Origin: Brachypodius melanocephalos
Lineage: Eukaryota; Chordata; Aves; Passeriformes; Pycnonotidae
Reading direction: 5' to 3'
Length of the DNA: 64,000 nucleotides
NCBI GenBank assembly: GCA_013398615.1
Contig: VZSR01003807.1
Location: forward strand, 6,638,935 to 6,702,934
The notes below the pieces were generated by a model that was not told the DNA's origin, did no database searches, and saw only the letters and a program-made list of their open reading frames with translations. This document shows, one piece after another, positions 1 to 63,600 of the stretch (its first letter is position 1; each line of letters starts with the position of its first letter). A program made the translations under genes and the position numbers.

Positions 1-1845
1 CCAATTTGCAGAGATTTGAGGTTTAGCTCATATAAACCTTCTTCAGCATAGAAATACTGTATCCTACAGTTAGAACTGATACCCTATACTCATTGTATGA
101 AGTGGTTTGACAGGCCCCCCTGAAATAACTCGAAAAAGTACATTTTTTTCTTAGTCTCTACTTTTAGTATATAAATAATAATGTTGATCTTTTTATAATG
201 TTTACTAGTTCACATAGGATTTTTTTTAAGGACTCAGTTTATGAATTTTTTAATTATATGCCAATAGTGTTATTTCTTCTTTTAAATGAGCAGCAAACTA
301 CTTGCTATGGCAAAACAGAGAGCAAGAAACTGCATGAAGACTGGTTTTGCATCAACCCCTTTGGAAAGCTACTTGCAGGGATGGCAGAATTTTACAGAAA
401 AAGATCTTATGAGATGGAGAAGTATTTTGAAAAGGAGTTTCAAGTGTGACTAGTGTTAGTCTCAAGTCATAGTGTGTACTTTTAAGCAATGGATGCTTTC
501 TTCTTGTACTGTTTAGCTTCAGACCTTTATCCTGCTAAAAGTTCAGTGCTTGGCTTTTGAATAATACACACTGTTCACCTTGCAGATGAAGGAAAGAACT
601 TGTTTAACCTAAACCAATAAATACTTTATTCTCTCTTGCCTCTTACTCTGCTTAAGGAGTTTGAAAACCAAAGTATCCAGAAAAGTAGCAAAGAAAATGG
701 AGGTTACATTCAAGGAGATGTAAGGAAAACACTCCCATCAAAAAAAGTTAAAATCAATTTGAACTCATAAGGACGAATGCAAGCACACAGCAGCTCCTTT
801 CTCAGAAGCTGTACTGTTCACAGGTCAACTCAAGCTAAATATCAGCATTTCCCCAAAATGCTAATAGAGACCCATCCCACACTGAAGCTGTCTCTGTTGG
901 TGCTACTTTGAGTTCAGGTAACTCAGAGAAGCAGGAGAAAGAACCTCTCTGCACCCTTCCATGGAGCTAGGCCACCACCTTCTGAAAATAACTTACAATC
1001 ACATTAGAAAGATGTGTAAGAAATGTTACATTCAGTTTTTAATGCCTCCATGTGCTAATGGCAATATTTAATGAGCGTGGAAATGAGTGTTCTCTTTCAA
1101 TTATTCATATTTGCAAGCACATACCTGACTTGTGCAGTAATTCATCCTATTGTCTGGGACTTGCTGTCACAGCTCATGCTGCAAAATCCATGTGCCTTCT
1201 TTTCAATCTGATATATTGATCAGGGATTACACTGATTTTAGGAAAGCCCACCCAGGAACCTCAGCACTAAAAGAAAAGTTGTGTAAAACCCTACTGCTGT
1301 GCAATATAAACTCTTACTGAAGCCATAAGGGTATTTAGTAAGCAGCACTTAGTTTCTTTAGAAATAGGGTATGTCTGTGCAAAGCCTGAGAACGAAAAAA
1401 AGAAGAAATGTGGAACAGGAAAATTAGGAACAGGAAAATGAAGGGGAGACATCCCAAAGCAACAAGGGAAGAGAAATTTTGTGAAAGTAAAATCAAATCT
1501 TTAGTTCATTCTAACCCTGTTAGGCATACATATACAAATGAGGTGAGAATGCAAGGAAGTTCAAAATATTTTGTCTATAACATATATAACCAAACATGCA
1601 ATCTTCAAGCTCTCTGCTTCAAAATGCTTTAAAAGATGCTGCTGAGTTCAATGCTATTGCTGTGTATAAAGGACAGCAGCTGAGAATGTAATTTATTTTA
1701 ATGTGATTTAAGTGAAGAGCAATATCAGGAGGGAAGCTATGATTTATTTTTCTTTTTTCATCTATTTCTTCCTGCCTCCTCGCTGTCAGGTATAATTTCA
1801 TTATGCTTCTGAGACACTGAAACAGGAAGGTAGTATTTCCTGAAA

Positions 1846-1926
1846 ACAGATTTTTAAATATATTTTGAAGTTGTTTTTACTAAGTGGACAGATTTTTAAA
1901 TATATTTTGAAGTTGTTTTTACTAAG
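1846..1926. repeat. 42-bp tandem duplication
   Basis: Two copies at period 42 (1846-1887 and 1888-1926), with 39 bases identical including the run TATATTTTGAAGTTGTTTTT. The perfect identity points to a recent duplication or an unstable short tandem repeat. Confidence 0.93.
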
Positions 1927-3751
1927 AACAACCTGAAAGGGTTAAAGTGTATGGCTAGTAAGGTTTAAACAACATTTTTATTGTTAGGATTTTTGATAAC
2001 TCAGTCTTGTGAACCCTGATACAGTTATGCAGTCAAATGCCTTTCACAGGGCTGTAAACCATAGATGCATCTTTGATTCGAATTGTGTAGAAGGACACAG
2101 ATGTCTGGGTAAAAAAATGAAGACTACAAAGGTGGTCCTTGCACAAAATGAACACAAAGCTTGTATTATTTCCAGCTTCAGTTCAAGCTACAGGCAAAAC
2201 TTCAACTCTTCTCTTGGATGTTATGGTGCAATTCTTGCTAAACAAAGCACTGTCCACGTCTCATGATAGTTCTTGCTATTACCATACAGGGAAGGAACTT
2301 TTCCATTCCTTGTCATCATCTACCTCAGAAGAGAGGGGACCATCTTGGGGAATCTTTCTGGAAGTACCATAGCTTCCAGAAAAAAATTTCAGCATTTCTT
2401 GTAGTATTTTTTTCCTTATGGAAGATGGTCCTCAGAAATTTAAGTATGCAAAACCAGACACAGAATGCAGTGTCCAAATCCCAGATTTTATTCACTTCAT
2501 TTTGGCATTGCCTTCTGTGGCTGTATTTTGGGTGCATTTCAAACTGCTCTGTTGACATAACAAAGATGCTGGCACCTTAGCCAATATTGGCCTCATTGCT
2601 TTTTCTATTGATTACAAACTAGTAGAAATGCACATTACATTAGGCAGTGTGGCCACCTGTTCTTTTGCTTCCTTTTCTGACTAATCCGGACTGACTGCTG
2701 AAGTGCTTAGGTTTCCTGCCTGGTACTGTGGGAATCTGGGCATCAGCTTCTGAATGAATCGGAGAACATCCTTATTTCAACCTGATAAAGGCCAAGTTTG
2801 TCTGCTCATTCAAGTCTGCACATTGCATGTCACATGCATTCTCATCTCTTCACATGCCCTTGAAAAAGCTACACAACATATCAAGTAAAAGTTCAAAGAA
2901 GCCAGGCATGAACAAGGATGGGAATGACCTATAGGGAATAATTAACAGGCCCTCAGACTAGCAAAAGGATGACTTGGGAAGGAATATGACAGAGGTCTAT
3001 ATACAGATACTGTTAGGTATGGAGGTTCTAAGGAAGACCAGGGATGTTCATACAATGTTTCAGGAAAATCGGTGGATGCCAGGAAATAGCACCCAAATTT
3101 TCAAATCCTTAAATGAGTCAAGACTGTCCTGAGAAGCATCAAATATGCATGCTCTGTTCCTGTACCATTCTGTAGCTATTTGCTTTTGGCCAGTCTTGTG
3201 AGAACCAGATTTCTGATGTGATTTCCAAACGCAGCTCAGACTGTCGACACCTGCACTCAAAACAACCCCAATGACTGCACTATTGTCACAAATCTAAGGG
3301 ACAGCTTGCTACCTCTGCCTTGTTTCTATATGGACTACTTGTCTGATCATGGATGGTTACTTCCTGCCCTGAGGTTTTTTTCTGTTTAACACTGGATACG
3401 TCACATGCTCCTTGCTCTCTGTGAATTGAAATAAAACCACAATGCTGCTATAAGTACACTGTAGATACCTAAGAGAATATCCAAATATTTCTGCAGTGGG
3501 ACCCAGAAAAGTACATACAAAAGATACTCTGCTATAGTACATAGCAAACCATTTTCTACCCAAAATGGTAGTAAGACTTTTTGCTTACTTCTTCTAGTAA
3601 CAACAGCTCTGAAATATTGAAATTATGCCAAAAGATCCAGTATCAGCCCCAAACTGGACACCGTACTAGTCATAAAAATATGTATAACCATTCCCCAGAA
3701 AATATGAAGACTGGTTTCTTCTCAGAATGCACTTGCCCTTTATGAAGTGCA

Positions 3752-3858
3752 GATCTTCATAAAGATTATGATATAGACAAGTGATCTTATATAAAGATTA
3801 TATTAATCTTATATAAAGATTATTTTAATCTTATATAAAGATTATACCAGACAAGTGA
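3752..3858. repeat. 22-bp A/T-rich tandem array with flanking direct repeat
   Basis: Three near-identical units of ATCTTATATAAAGATTAT plus four variable bases start at 3784, 3806 and 3828, with a degenerate copy just before (about 3752-3774). The array is bracketed by AGACAAGTGA at 3775-3784 and 3849-3858. Each unit contains the palindrome-like ATCTTATATAAAGAT. Confidence 0.88.
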
Positions 3859-5484
3859 CTATCCTAAATGAGAACAAAATGTATTTTGAAAACAATATGC
3901 ATATAAACAACTATGGACCATGAAAAGTGGAGTACTTTTCAGATTAAATGCCTTGACAAAATCTCTGAATGAATCGAGTACTCTTTTCATAATGGTTTTC
4001 ATCAGGAAAAAATGAAACAAGCATTAGATGCATTTGTGAGCAAAATTGATGCAGAAATGCAGAAAGTCATACATAAAAACAATACAAAATTCATCAGTGT
4101 TTCACATTCTGGAAAACTCAGACAGAAATATTAATTTAAATGTAAGTATTCAACCAAACAGGCAATGCCAATTGCTTTCTAAAAGTTTTATTATATTGTT
4201 AAAATAAGGAAAGTATAAAGGCAGCACTTTAACTTCAGTGTTACAGCTATCATTATGATTGTACTTAGAGATAAAATGAAAAGAAAATTGTCACATATGC
4301 CATATATTTAGCTATGATTCTATTCCAGCATGCCTAGTGGATGTGGGTTCCTATTCAAGAAAAAAGCCTCCCCACTTTCAGGAATTTAGTATACTGTCAA
4401 TTTCAGGCATTTAGCTTCAAAGCAAATTGCAATTTTCTTCAATAAATTGTTATTTTTAGAGGCAGACTAACAGAAAATGCACATACTAGGAGAAGGATTC
4501 TTAGCTCTTATTTTAAATTGGAAAAATGGCCACTATAAGGGGTGTACAGAATCTGTTTATACTGTTCTTGGTTTCCTATTTATGGTGAATATTAGCAATG
4601 AATCCAGGCAGTCTGAGGCCAAGACATGGATCAAATGCTTGGAGTGAAAATGCCCAACTCAAACCCATTTCAACTCTTTTAATATTTTATATGCCTAATG
4701 ACAAGTTTAGACCATCCATGAAGTAAAACATGCTCAATCAGCACTATAACCTGTTTTTTCAGATCAGAGACAGCAATCGCTATTAATATAATCTGTCTTG
4801 GTAATTTTTAAGTGCATCACCTTTCATTGATGCAATGGGAACTGATATCATTATCAATTATCATTATCAGGGTAAGGCATTTTTTTCATAGTTTATTTCC
4901 TTGTCAACTTCTCAATAATTTAACTTTCTAGTGTTCATACACTTAAAAGTCCTAAAACCCTGTAGTTGAGTTCTGATCAGAGGACAATGTAACATGCAAT
5001 CCAAAGCAAACAGAGAAATATGGCCTAAAATAAAGAATTTTTTTTTCTTAACAGCTTTTGTATGAGTTCAAAAGAAATCCTCTTAATCTCAGTAAAGTTC
5101 AGAGACTTCTCCATTGATGATCTCTTAGACTTGAGCCATCAGTATGCAACCAGGGCAAGCCTCATGAGCCACAGTGGCATGAGAATATGACTGGGAGTGG
5201 AGAAGGCAAGGGAATGGCAGTGAGAAAGACTGTTGCTTTAGGGTCACAAAACAGACTCTTTGTGAAATGGGATATGTTTCCTACTAATGCAAATAAATAA
5301 ATTAGCAGCAGTAGCTGTGAAAACCAATGGCTCAAGCCAACAGGGGAAGAGGTAGTTAGAGCAAAGAACAAAGTCAAGTAGGAAGCAGCTTGTGTTAGCT
5401 AGGAACAGGAGCAAAAGTATATGAAGTTATCTGCTGAAAGAAAAAGACTGCAGGAACTATAAGGCTCACTGCTGTCACCATTAC

Positions 5485-54685
<49,201 letters not shown>

Positions 54686-57600
54686 CTAAAATACAACAAA
54701 TACCAAGTTAATGAAATATCCGAACAGCAGAAAGAAGAAATGTGAAGGGGAGAAAAAGGGAAAAGAAAGAGAGTAACAGAACCAAGAACTATTTCAAAAC
54801 AGTTCATACAGGAAACATTAACTACTCTAGAAAGAGCTGCTTTCAGGATAAATTATGAAATAACCCAGTAAAACAGCTAATTTCATACTTATCACTGGAA
54901 AGTAAAACTGCCAGACAGAAGCCATTCAAAACAAAATAGAAAGAGGGGTGTTTTATTTTCACTAGATCACCACACAATTTGTTAGATAAGTTCAAGTGCA
55001 ATTTCCAAGAAATTACCTTCAGGAAAAATTTGGCACTAAAAGAACATTCTAGGAGGAAAAAGTACTGAGAGAATGCAGATACCTTTCATCAAGACCAGTT
55101 TCTCACACAAAAATTTGTCAACAGTATTGAGTTCAAACCACTTTTCTATAAACATCTAGGATACAAGCACCTACTGCAGAACTCAGTCATCCAGGCTCCC
55201 TTTGCAGTTGATGGGGAGACACAGAAACTCTTACAGAACAACTTAACTTGCCTGACAGGTTTCAGCTACCTCAAGTTAGATGAGGGAGTCCCACTGGTGG
55301 TATCTAATTGAAGACTGCAAGCCAACTGCTCAAAAGGCACAAACTATTAACATGTCTAGCTGAAACCAGTGGGAAAGCTCCTTTCAGAATGGAGGAAGAT
55401 AATACAGTCATCAGGACTGAGAACTACACTTTGTTGGTTGATGTTCACATGAAATCATAGGTAAGCTACTTATTCTTACTTTATTCTCAGCCAGCCCTAG
55501 CCCTTGTGAAGTTATTGCAAAGTGACTTCCATAACTTACTCATCACAGCTGGGTAAGTAGTGGTGTACACGCTTCAAGAAAATTTTTAAAAAGGGGATGG
55601 ATTTATTTCTCAGTACTAAAGGACTTCTTGTTCATGCATTCCACAGCCTACATGTAAAACTCTTATCTCCGTGAAATTGTACTTCCTATGCCCTTTGTTT
55701 ACACAAAGGGTGACAAAACATTCTTGGGATTTAATTTAAAAAAAAAAAAGAAAAGAAAGAAAACCAGGCGCAATTTTATGGAAATGCAGCCTTTTAATAC
55801 TAAACAGGAAATTACTACTGACTGCCATGAGGTGGTGTTGGATTAACCCACTCAGGAAGTGTGCAAGACCTGGAGTAGAAAGCAGCCTGCTCTGCCATCA
55901 CACAACTGAGTCAGCTTGTACTGCTGGCCACGGCAGCCAGGGAGTGCACAGGATGGCTCATGGCCATGTCCTTGCTCATGTGCAAGGCTGACATCGGGTC
56001 ACTGCCCTGCTGGGGGATTTTGCCTGACGATGCATTGTCTGTGTATCTGCTTTCGCTGATTCTGTAGCACAAAAAGGGAAAAGAAGTCCTCGAGGGAAAG
56101 TGGACATGAAAAGGCGATCACGTCCGCTTACTGGCAGATCCAACAGGACTCCTCTAGTCAAGCAGAAGTTGGACCAAGCCCAGGGAAATTCCAGAATTGT
56201 TCACAGATCAGAGAAATTAAACTAGCTATTTGGCACCAGGCAACCCTCTCTTTCTCCATTAGTTCTGTCAAAATGGAATTTAAGTTTCGCACCTGGAAAA
56301 GGCTGCAGGCACATTGCTGTGAATCTTCCTCAGACACTGTCCAATCCCTGCCTAGCTCTTTGCAAGGAGGGAGAGAAAGACAAGCTCACAATCCCAACAC
56401 TTGCAATTCATGAGCACCTCACTTGTCCATAATCTGCTGCACTAATGAGAAAAGGAACATTTTATCAGTTTTATGTTACAATTTCAGTATACCAGTCAGG
56501 AGAACCCACCCACGTCCCCAACAGACCCTTAGATCCCAAGTTCCTAATGATTTACCTATTGTCTTAAAAACCTGCTTTGTTGTAAGTATTCTGTTTTTTT
56601 TATTTTTTAAATATAGCAGTTTTTTGTAAATTACCATTTATAAGATGCTGCCTGGCCTCCCATGACAAGTCTTGTGCTTGAGCAGTTGCTTGTGAAGTTG
56701 AAGCCTGAGACTACAATTAGATGAAAAGTTCCTACTTTCAGCATAAAACTACTCAGCTGAACAGTCAGCTGCATCGCACGTAACTGAATCCTAAAAAAAT
56801 CTGTCTGTATCTTTCTTTTTTCTCATCTGCTGTCAAGGTCACCCTGTTAGAACAGGAGCTGTTTTACAGGACCAAGATGACTGTGGAGGGCAGAAGCAAG
56901 GACAACGTTCCTCTCCCTCCTCTAGAGCACTACTTCGCAATGTTGGAATGCAAAACACCTGATAGTCCTGTACTGTTGTGATTAATATTCCTACTTGCCT
57001 TTCCACCAGAATGGTATTTTTTTTTCCTATTGCTATTAATACAAGAAACCGAAGGAAAATACTTAGGGAAATAGTACTCTCAATTAAACTTCTGGCTTAG
57101 ATCTGTATCAGAGATCATAGAACTTTCATCAGCCTCAAGCAATTCTATTTATTTTGGTTAAAATCCATTAAACCTCACATTAAATCTCACTTTAAAAACC
57201 ACAGGTTGTGTTGACTTTAATCCATTGGGATCAGGGCCCTTTTTTACTAAAGGCTAATTCTAGAAGGTTGAGCAAATATTGTACTGTTGGCATGTTCTCC
57301 AGCACGCTATACAGTCTTTTCAGAAAATATTTTTAAAGGTTAGTTTCATTAAAGTACATCTTTCATCCTTCTGAATCAAAACTTAAAAATGAAACCAAGG
57401 ACAGCCTGGGCTTATAGAAACAGTGGCTGCAGTAAGAGGCATCCCTATCCTGCATTTCCAGAGCTCTCGTCTAGACAAAGCAGGCATCAGAGCAATAGGT
57501 ATCTTCTGCGCGAGCAGCCTTGCTGCCCCAGGTAACTGCCCTCCACGTGTGCCCACAAAGCTCATCTGAGACGTACCAGAAAATTCCTATCACCTGCATG

Positions 57601-60600
57601 CTGCACATGCTCTGAAGAAACCCAATGATCTGAGAAAGTGCCTGATCAAGTGCAGACTTCTTAAGCTACACTCTTAAATCCAGTGTTTCCCAAAGGTGAC
57701 TGATTTACTTGCATGGTTTCTGGATTTAAGGGGCCCTAGGCAGGGCACCTGTCCTGTACCCAGAAACTGTTAGTCCATACTGAACTTGTCCAATACACTA
57801 TTAAAACCAGCAACTAAGATCTGAAGATCCTGGAGAAACTGAGATGACCACAAATTGTACCAAATCCCCAGGGAACACATTAGATGGAAGGCAAACAGTG
57901 GCTTAACACCAGCTTGTCCAGCTCCCCTGGAGTTCCAAGGTTTCCAGCACAGAATCTCAAACACTGATAATAAAACCAGGGGGAAGTTTTACAAATTAGT
58001 AATGCTAATATCCTGTAGAGTAAGCCCACTGAATTTAAAGTGGGGATTCTTCCATCAAGTCACCTACACTTGATCTAAAACAATCTCAGCTTGCAGAGGA
58101 ATTTTGTTCTCCCACCTTTAAAGCCATTTCTTAGCAGTCCTATTTCCTTCCTTTTTCCTCCTTCATCCAAAGCCAATACCATCAAGAGGATGGGCGCAGG
58201 ACATGGCCCTGAGGTCCTGGCAGGAGCTCTGATCCAGCAGCTGGAGGAAAGGATGGATGAGAGGTATCGTGCTGCCCAGGAACTGCCTGGGATCACCAAC
58301 CCTTCTGCACTGTGGGTGCCACAGAGAGCGACTGCAGAGCCACTCTGGTAACCTTGGGAGCCCTGGGGCAGAAGTGCAAGTTGGGGAAATGCTTTGTACA
58401 AATCTCTTGTTTTGGAAGAAAACGTGTGTCGTAAACTTAACAAGCAGGATTTGTAGCTTATGCTTCAAACCTTTAGTTGTTTGCCTTAGGGATCAAGAAA
58501 AAAGCTTCCTTCACAGGTACCTTTTTCTGCCTACTTTGTACACTGAATTTATGTGATCATTTGCATACATTTTCTTTTCAGATTACTGCACATTTCTAAA
58601 TATATATATATATTTGGTTTTATATGCTAATTTCCTCGTAAAAATCTTCAAAACAGTTTTGCAACCATTTATGAGCTAAGTCTGAAAAACACAACTGGGA
58701 AGAAAGTACAAAGCACAAAATACATGGGAAAGAAGCTGAAAAACCATTTCCTGACGGGAATGGCAGGTTTTGAATTCATGAGGGACTTTTCCTTCCATGA
58801 CAACTTCAGTTCACTTGTTCTGTATGTAATGTAACAGATAAGAGGCGTATCAACAGCCTATCTGAAGGCATTGGTGTTCTGCTCCTGAAATACACAAGCT
58901 TAGCAGACAAGAGCATCTGAAAGGAAACTATCCAGGGTATGGCTCACACATTCTATGGGGAATGTGCATATTTTAATTACTTACATATTAAGCCACATCT
59001 ATGCTCCACACCATAACTTAGTTTAGGAAATTATATTCATTGAATTAATCCCTTCTAATTAAAAATTCATGAACCTTTTCACAATTTCTGCCATAGGAGC
59101 TGTATCCATTTGAATCATAAATTTAAGCACTCCTCTGCAGATCCCAAGACAGGATTAATCTCAGTGTACAGACAAAAAGTGTGCAAAGTGAGACCCAGAC
59201 GAGTGCTAGGAAAATACAGTGACATAACCAGTAAAAAGGAGATGACTAAGAAGCTCATAGATGTATAAGTAATTTTATGAAACCATTTCAGCAGGTGTAA
59301 ATAAAGTATATACAGCAGAAAACTTCAACGAGAGAATTCTGCCCGTCTTTGCCCAAATGTTTTCTCTGCTTTAAACATGCATTGCACGTTCTAGTCTGGC
59401 CTCTAAAATGATTAAATGAAGATGTATGTGAAAGACAGCAGAGCACTGAAGGCTTGTAAGAGTTTGATTTATTTTGAAAGCAGTAATTCTGCCTTGAGTC
59501 CTCCACCACACTCTATATTTCAGCCTCTGCAGAGGTGCTGGGGAAGAAGCAGGGAAGCCCCTGTAGAGACAGCACACGTATGCAGGTATGTAATGGAAAT
59601 TGCCTACGAGTCACTAGATATGAGCCACAGGTCAGAATAAAGAAATAAAAAAAGACCTATTCCTGTGTCAAACACCTCAGCAAGTGTTTGAGGGAACTAA
59701 CAGTTCAGCGAGTTTCCAGTGGTACAGATAAGTGACAGTCCCATTTTGAGTTTCAAACCACAACCTCTGGACCATCCCCTTAGCTGTTTCATCAAAGAGA
59801 GAAGATTTTTCTGCACCATTGCTCTTGCACATTACAGCCTGAGCTGACACATGCTAAATGATAGCATCCTCCAGCAGCAGCAGCAAAACTCTGGATCAAA
59901 GAAATGAACTAAGCAGCAGGGATGGTTAAAAAAAAAAGGAAGAAATTTCAAACAATAAATACTTCTAAGCACGAAACAAAAGTCCAAGTGTCTCAATGCC
60001 TCATACAAAAGTGCAGACATTGGTAAACACTTAGCTTAACTACTGATGAAATGCAGCTTCAGAGAGAACACACTGTTGGAGCATTCACATGTCTGCTTTT
60101 AGTATTGGAAAGGGAAGAAATATCCTACCTCTCAGCTTGATGGAAACACTAGAATCTATAAAACCTAACACATCTCAGGGCAAACACTGAACCCTCTCTC
60201 TCCCCTTTGCCAACAACGATAGCAGGTGGGTTTTTTTTCACCCATCTCAAATATACTGCATTCAACACTAAGGCTGGGACCCACAGGGCTGAAAAACATT
60301 TCACAATGATTTTGAAAAACATAATTCATTAGCAATTATAGAGAAACTGCAGCTTTTGTAAAGCTCTGTAACAATAAAAAGTGAGGCAGTGCTAAGACAT
60401 AAATTCACTTGTAACAAACAGAAGCAGAGTCCAGAAAAATTATGGCACAAACACAAAAAAATCCTCAATAGAAATGGGCTTAAAAGAAAGGAAAGTCGAT
60501 ATGGGAACACAGCATTCTGCAGACGGGAAATCAAATACCTTCTGATCAATTTTCCAAACAAGATGAAGCAAGCCCAGAACTATGGCAGCTATCTTTGTGC

Positions 60601-63600
60601 TAAAACCATATTAATATAAAGGCCAACATGTGATTGAGACACAGCAGGTCTTTGATTGATGCGTTTTACACTCGTTACTCAAATCGTACAATACTAAAGT
60701 GTTCTTGTTGCTGGCAGGAACTGCCTCTGTAGTAGAGCTCTTGCTGGTATAAAAAGGATGAGTAAGACCTGCCAGCTTTGCCTAAAAATCCTTACATTTG
60801 TCAGCACTGACTTCTATTGTACAGGTAAGGCCAAAAAGAACCTTTGTGAAATAATGTTGGGAAACAGTAAAAGACAAGGGTTTCCAGGGAGGACTTTAAG
60901 ATAGAGAGAGTGGTTTTGGCATCAGGAAGAGCTGTAACATTTCAGTGGAATGAAAAAACCCTAAACAAACCACATCAAGAATGGTTAAATGTGAAGCCAG
61001 AGGACTCAGGATGTGACACAGACAAGGGAGGCACGAGGTAAAGCCCAACTGGAAACTGCCCAAATGGGGCCCTTCTTGTTCAAGAGCTGACAATGGGCTT
61101 GGGGAAGAGCCGCCACTTCCCTCAGTGAGAGCGTTTTGTCATGTGGGAAAAGCACAACATAAGGAAGAGAGAAAATAAATGAATAAACAAACAAGCAAAT
61201 AACAGTTTGCTACAGAGTACTTTGGAGTAGGAACAGTCTGGTCAGCCAAGTCCACATTCCTTGCTCAGGTGCTGGCCCTCTGGCGAGGATGGCTAACGGC
61301 AGTGTGCTCTACCTTGGCCTCAGTCACTTCCTGAACAAACACCCACAATTAATGAGGAAAGCAGCACCTCTGTGAGCCACACGTCCCTATCACCACCACC
61401 CTGCAGCCTGCTTTCTGTAACTGTGGGGCTAGGAATTTCAAGTGGTTTTGAAATGAAGCACTCACTGATAAGATGAGAAAACAGCCAGGAGGAGCTCCTT
61501 GCCATAAAAGCCATGGCTGAATATGGCAAACCTCTCTCCAAATACCAATGGTCCTGATTTGTTTTCATAGGAACCACCTATTCCTAAGGGTCAGTGACGT
61601 TCTCCATTTGCCTTTAAATACTGCTTTTCACATCCTACCAATTCTTCATTTTCATGTACACAAAGCTGTACTATATTTCTATTAAGATCATTTGCCATTT
61701 TCTCTTCAGTGTTTCCAAGAACAACAAAAATGTATGTTCTTTTTGAAAAGTGGCAAGGAAAGAGAAGGGGAAGCTCAGACTTAGACCAATGCCTCCAGGA
61801 AAACTTCTACAACCATGCTATAAATCCTTTCAGACACATCATGGAAACAGAGGCTAACACAGGTCCACCGTCATATTTATATTGATACTATACTTGTGTA
61901 CAATATCCTATATGCCAATATCCGTGTCTCGAGCACACAGAATTTCAGATGATCTATACTGCAAATGAATGGAAGCTTTTGTGCTGGATGAATCAATATG
62001 CCCAAGGCTCAGGATTCTTGTTAGATGGATTGTTACCATAATACTGATGACCTTTTGCGAGTGCCCCCACTCACATCATCCATGTGATAGCTAACTAACA
62101 CTTTATGTTGTATCAAACAATAATTTCCCAAGAAGATCAGAAATGAAGTTTCGACTTTGAGTTACTTATAAACCCTGGTAAAACTGAGGAGGAGGTAAAT
62201 CAAGAGAAAGCACTGCTCATTAAGAGATGTACAAACAGTTTTTTACCACAAATGTATGGAATATCAGCAAGGAAGTCTCCCATTTCATGGGGAAAAAATG
62301 CCAACATTTTGCATTAATTTCATTCTGGGAAAGCAGTGATTTGCTTTACTTTGTTAAAAAGGAGACAGATTTTAAAAATATTATACAGGTTATGTAGTGG
62401 AAGCCAAAGGATATTTTCATTTTAAACTTCCCTACTTTTTTTTCTTTCTTTTTTTCTTTTCTAATTTATGACAAACTGATAAGTTGAAAAGCATTTTGTG
62501 TCAGGAACTTTCATCATACAGTCACTGCAATGCACAGTAGAATTAGACAGTTCTCTCCATTTTTTTTTTATTTGAGGCACCTCACATTGCATAGACTCAA
62601 ACCCAAACCCAAGTACATATGAAAAAGATCCAACTCTTTCTGTTAGGTTCTCTAGCTGTAGAAGGCAAACCCAAAATTCAGAACTCAACAGCACTGTGGG
62701 CAGTGGAAGAAATCTGGCACCACCATTTTTTTCTATGACTGCTGATCTTTGGGCTGCCTGTGGCTGCTATCAGGTTGTGCTCTTCAGAGCTCCTGACTTC
62801 TTCCTCCTTCATAAGCCTCTAGAAAAACCTGCACCTACATCCACGTTTCCAGTTTGAAAAACTCAGTATGTATAGATGTGCATATACCTGCTCTGTGGGT
62901 TTTTTTAAACATTAAATTGAACCTTTCAGAGCACGACTAAAGCCCTTATTGAATTCAAGAAAACCAATTTAAGACTTTCTCACACCCAGCACAGAATTTC
63001 TGAACGTTTTAGTGTTATTGTTCAGGAAATGGATTTATATTAGAACTTTTTAGAGAAGTGAAAGAATCCAGTAAAAACAAACAAACAAAGCAAAACAACC
63101 TCAAACCACAATCAATACAGACTCCCCCTAAAAACACAGAAAAAAATCCCAAACCAATCCCACCAGGAAAAAGAGGCAACAGAACCATGAAACAGAGAGT
63201 TGTGCTGAGTCAGGATCTGAGTCACATTATCCCTGGCAAGCAGTCTTAGCTGCGCCCACATGCACATTTACTGGTTTTCTCATCTTTCCATGAAGAAATT
63301 CAAATAGCCTACTGTTGCTTTTTTTTGGTGCAAAAATAATTACATCAAAATTATAAACATTTGGGCAAAATAGATTCTTGCTTTCCAGCTGACAGTAACA
63401 CTGTACCTCTATTCTCTTCTTTCAGAAGTTAAAAACACCAAGAGCTGCTAGCTCAAAAAAGCAGACATGCTGAACTCAGGTCTTTGTTGGCAGTAAGCCT
63501 TGCAGCCCAAGCTCTCAAGCCATCCATTCTTTGTGGTTGAGACTGGGTAGGTCCTTCCTGCTGATTTGCACTATCACTTTAATTTTTTAAACTCCCTTCA

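Larger units (their letters stand above)
1..5484 (-). other. SASH1: SASH1 intron after exon 17 (partial, runs off left edge)
   Basis: AT-rich intronic sequence starting at donor GTAATG. No exon-like conserved frame was found. In particular the large SASH1 exon with the proline-rich region and the second SAM domain are absent. It holds a 42-bp tandem duplication (1846-1926) and a 22-bp A/T-rich tandem array (3752-3858), described separately. Confidence 0.85.

Noticed and set aside
1..5484. Searched for the large SASH1 exon (proline-rich region) and the second SAM domain.
   Set aside because: No long minus-strand frame or recognisable peptide; these exons must lie beyond the left edge.
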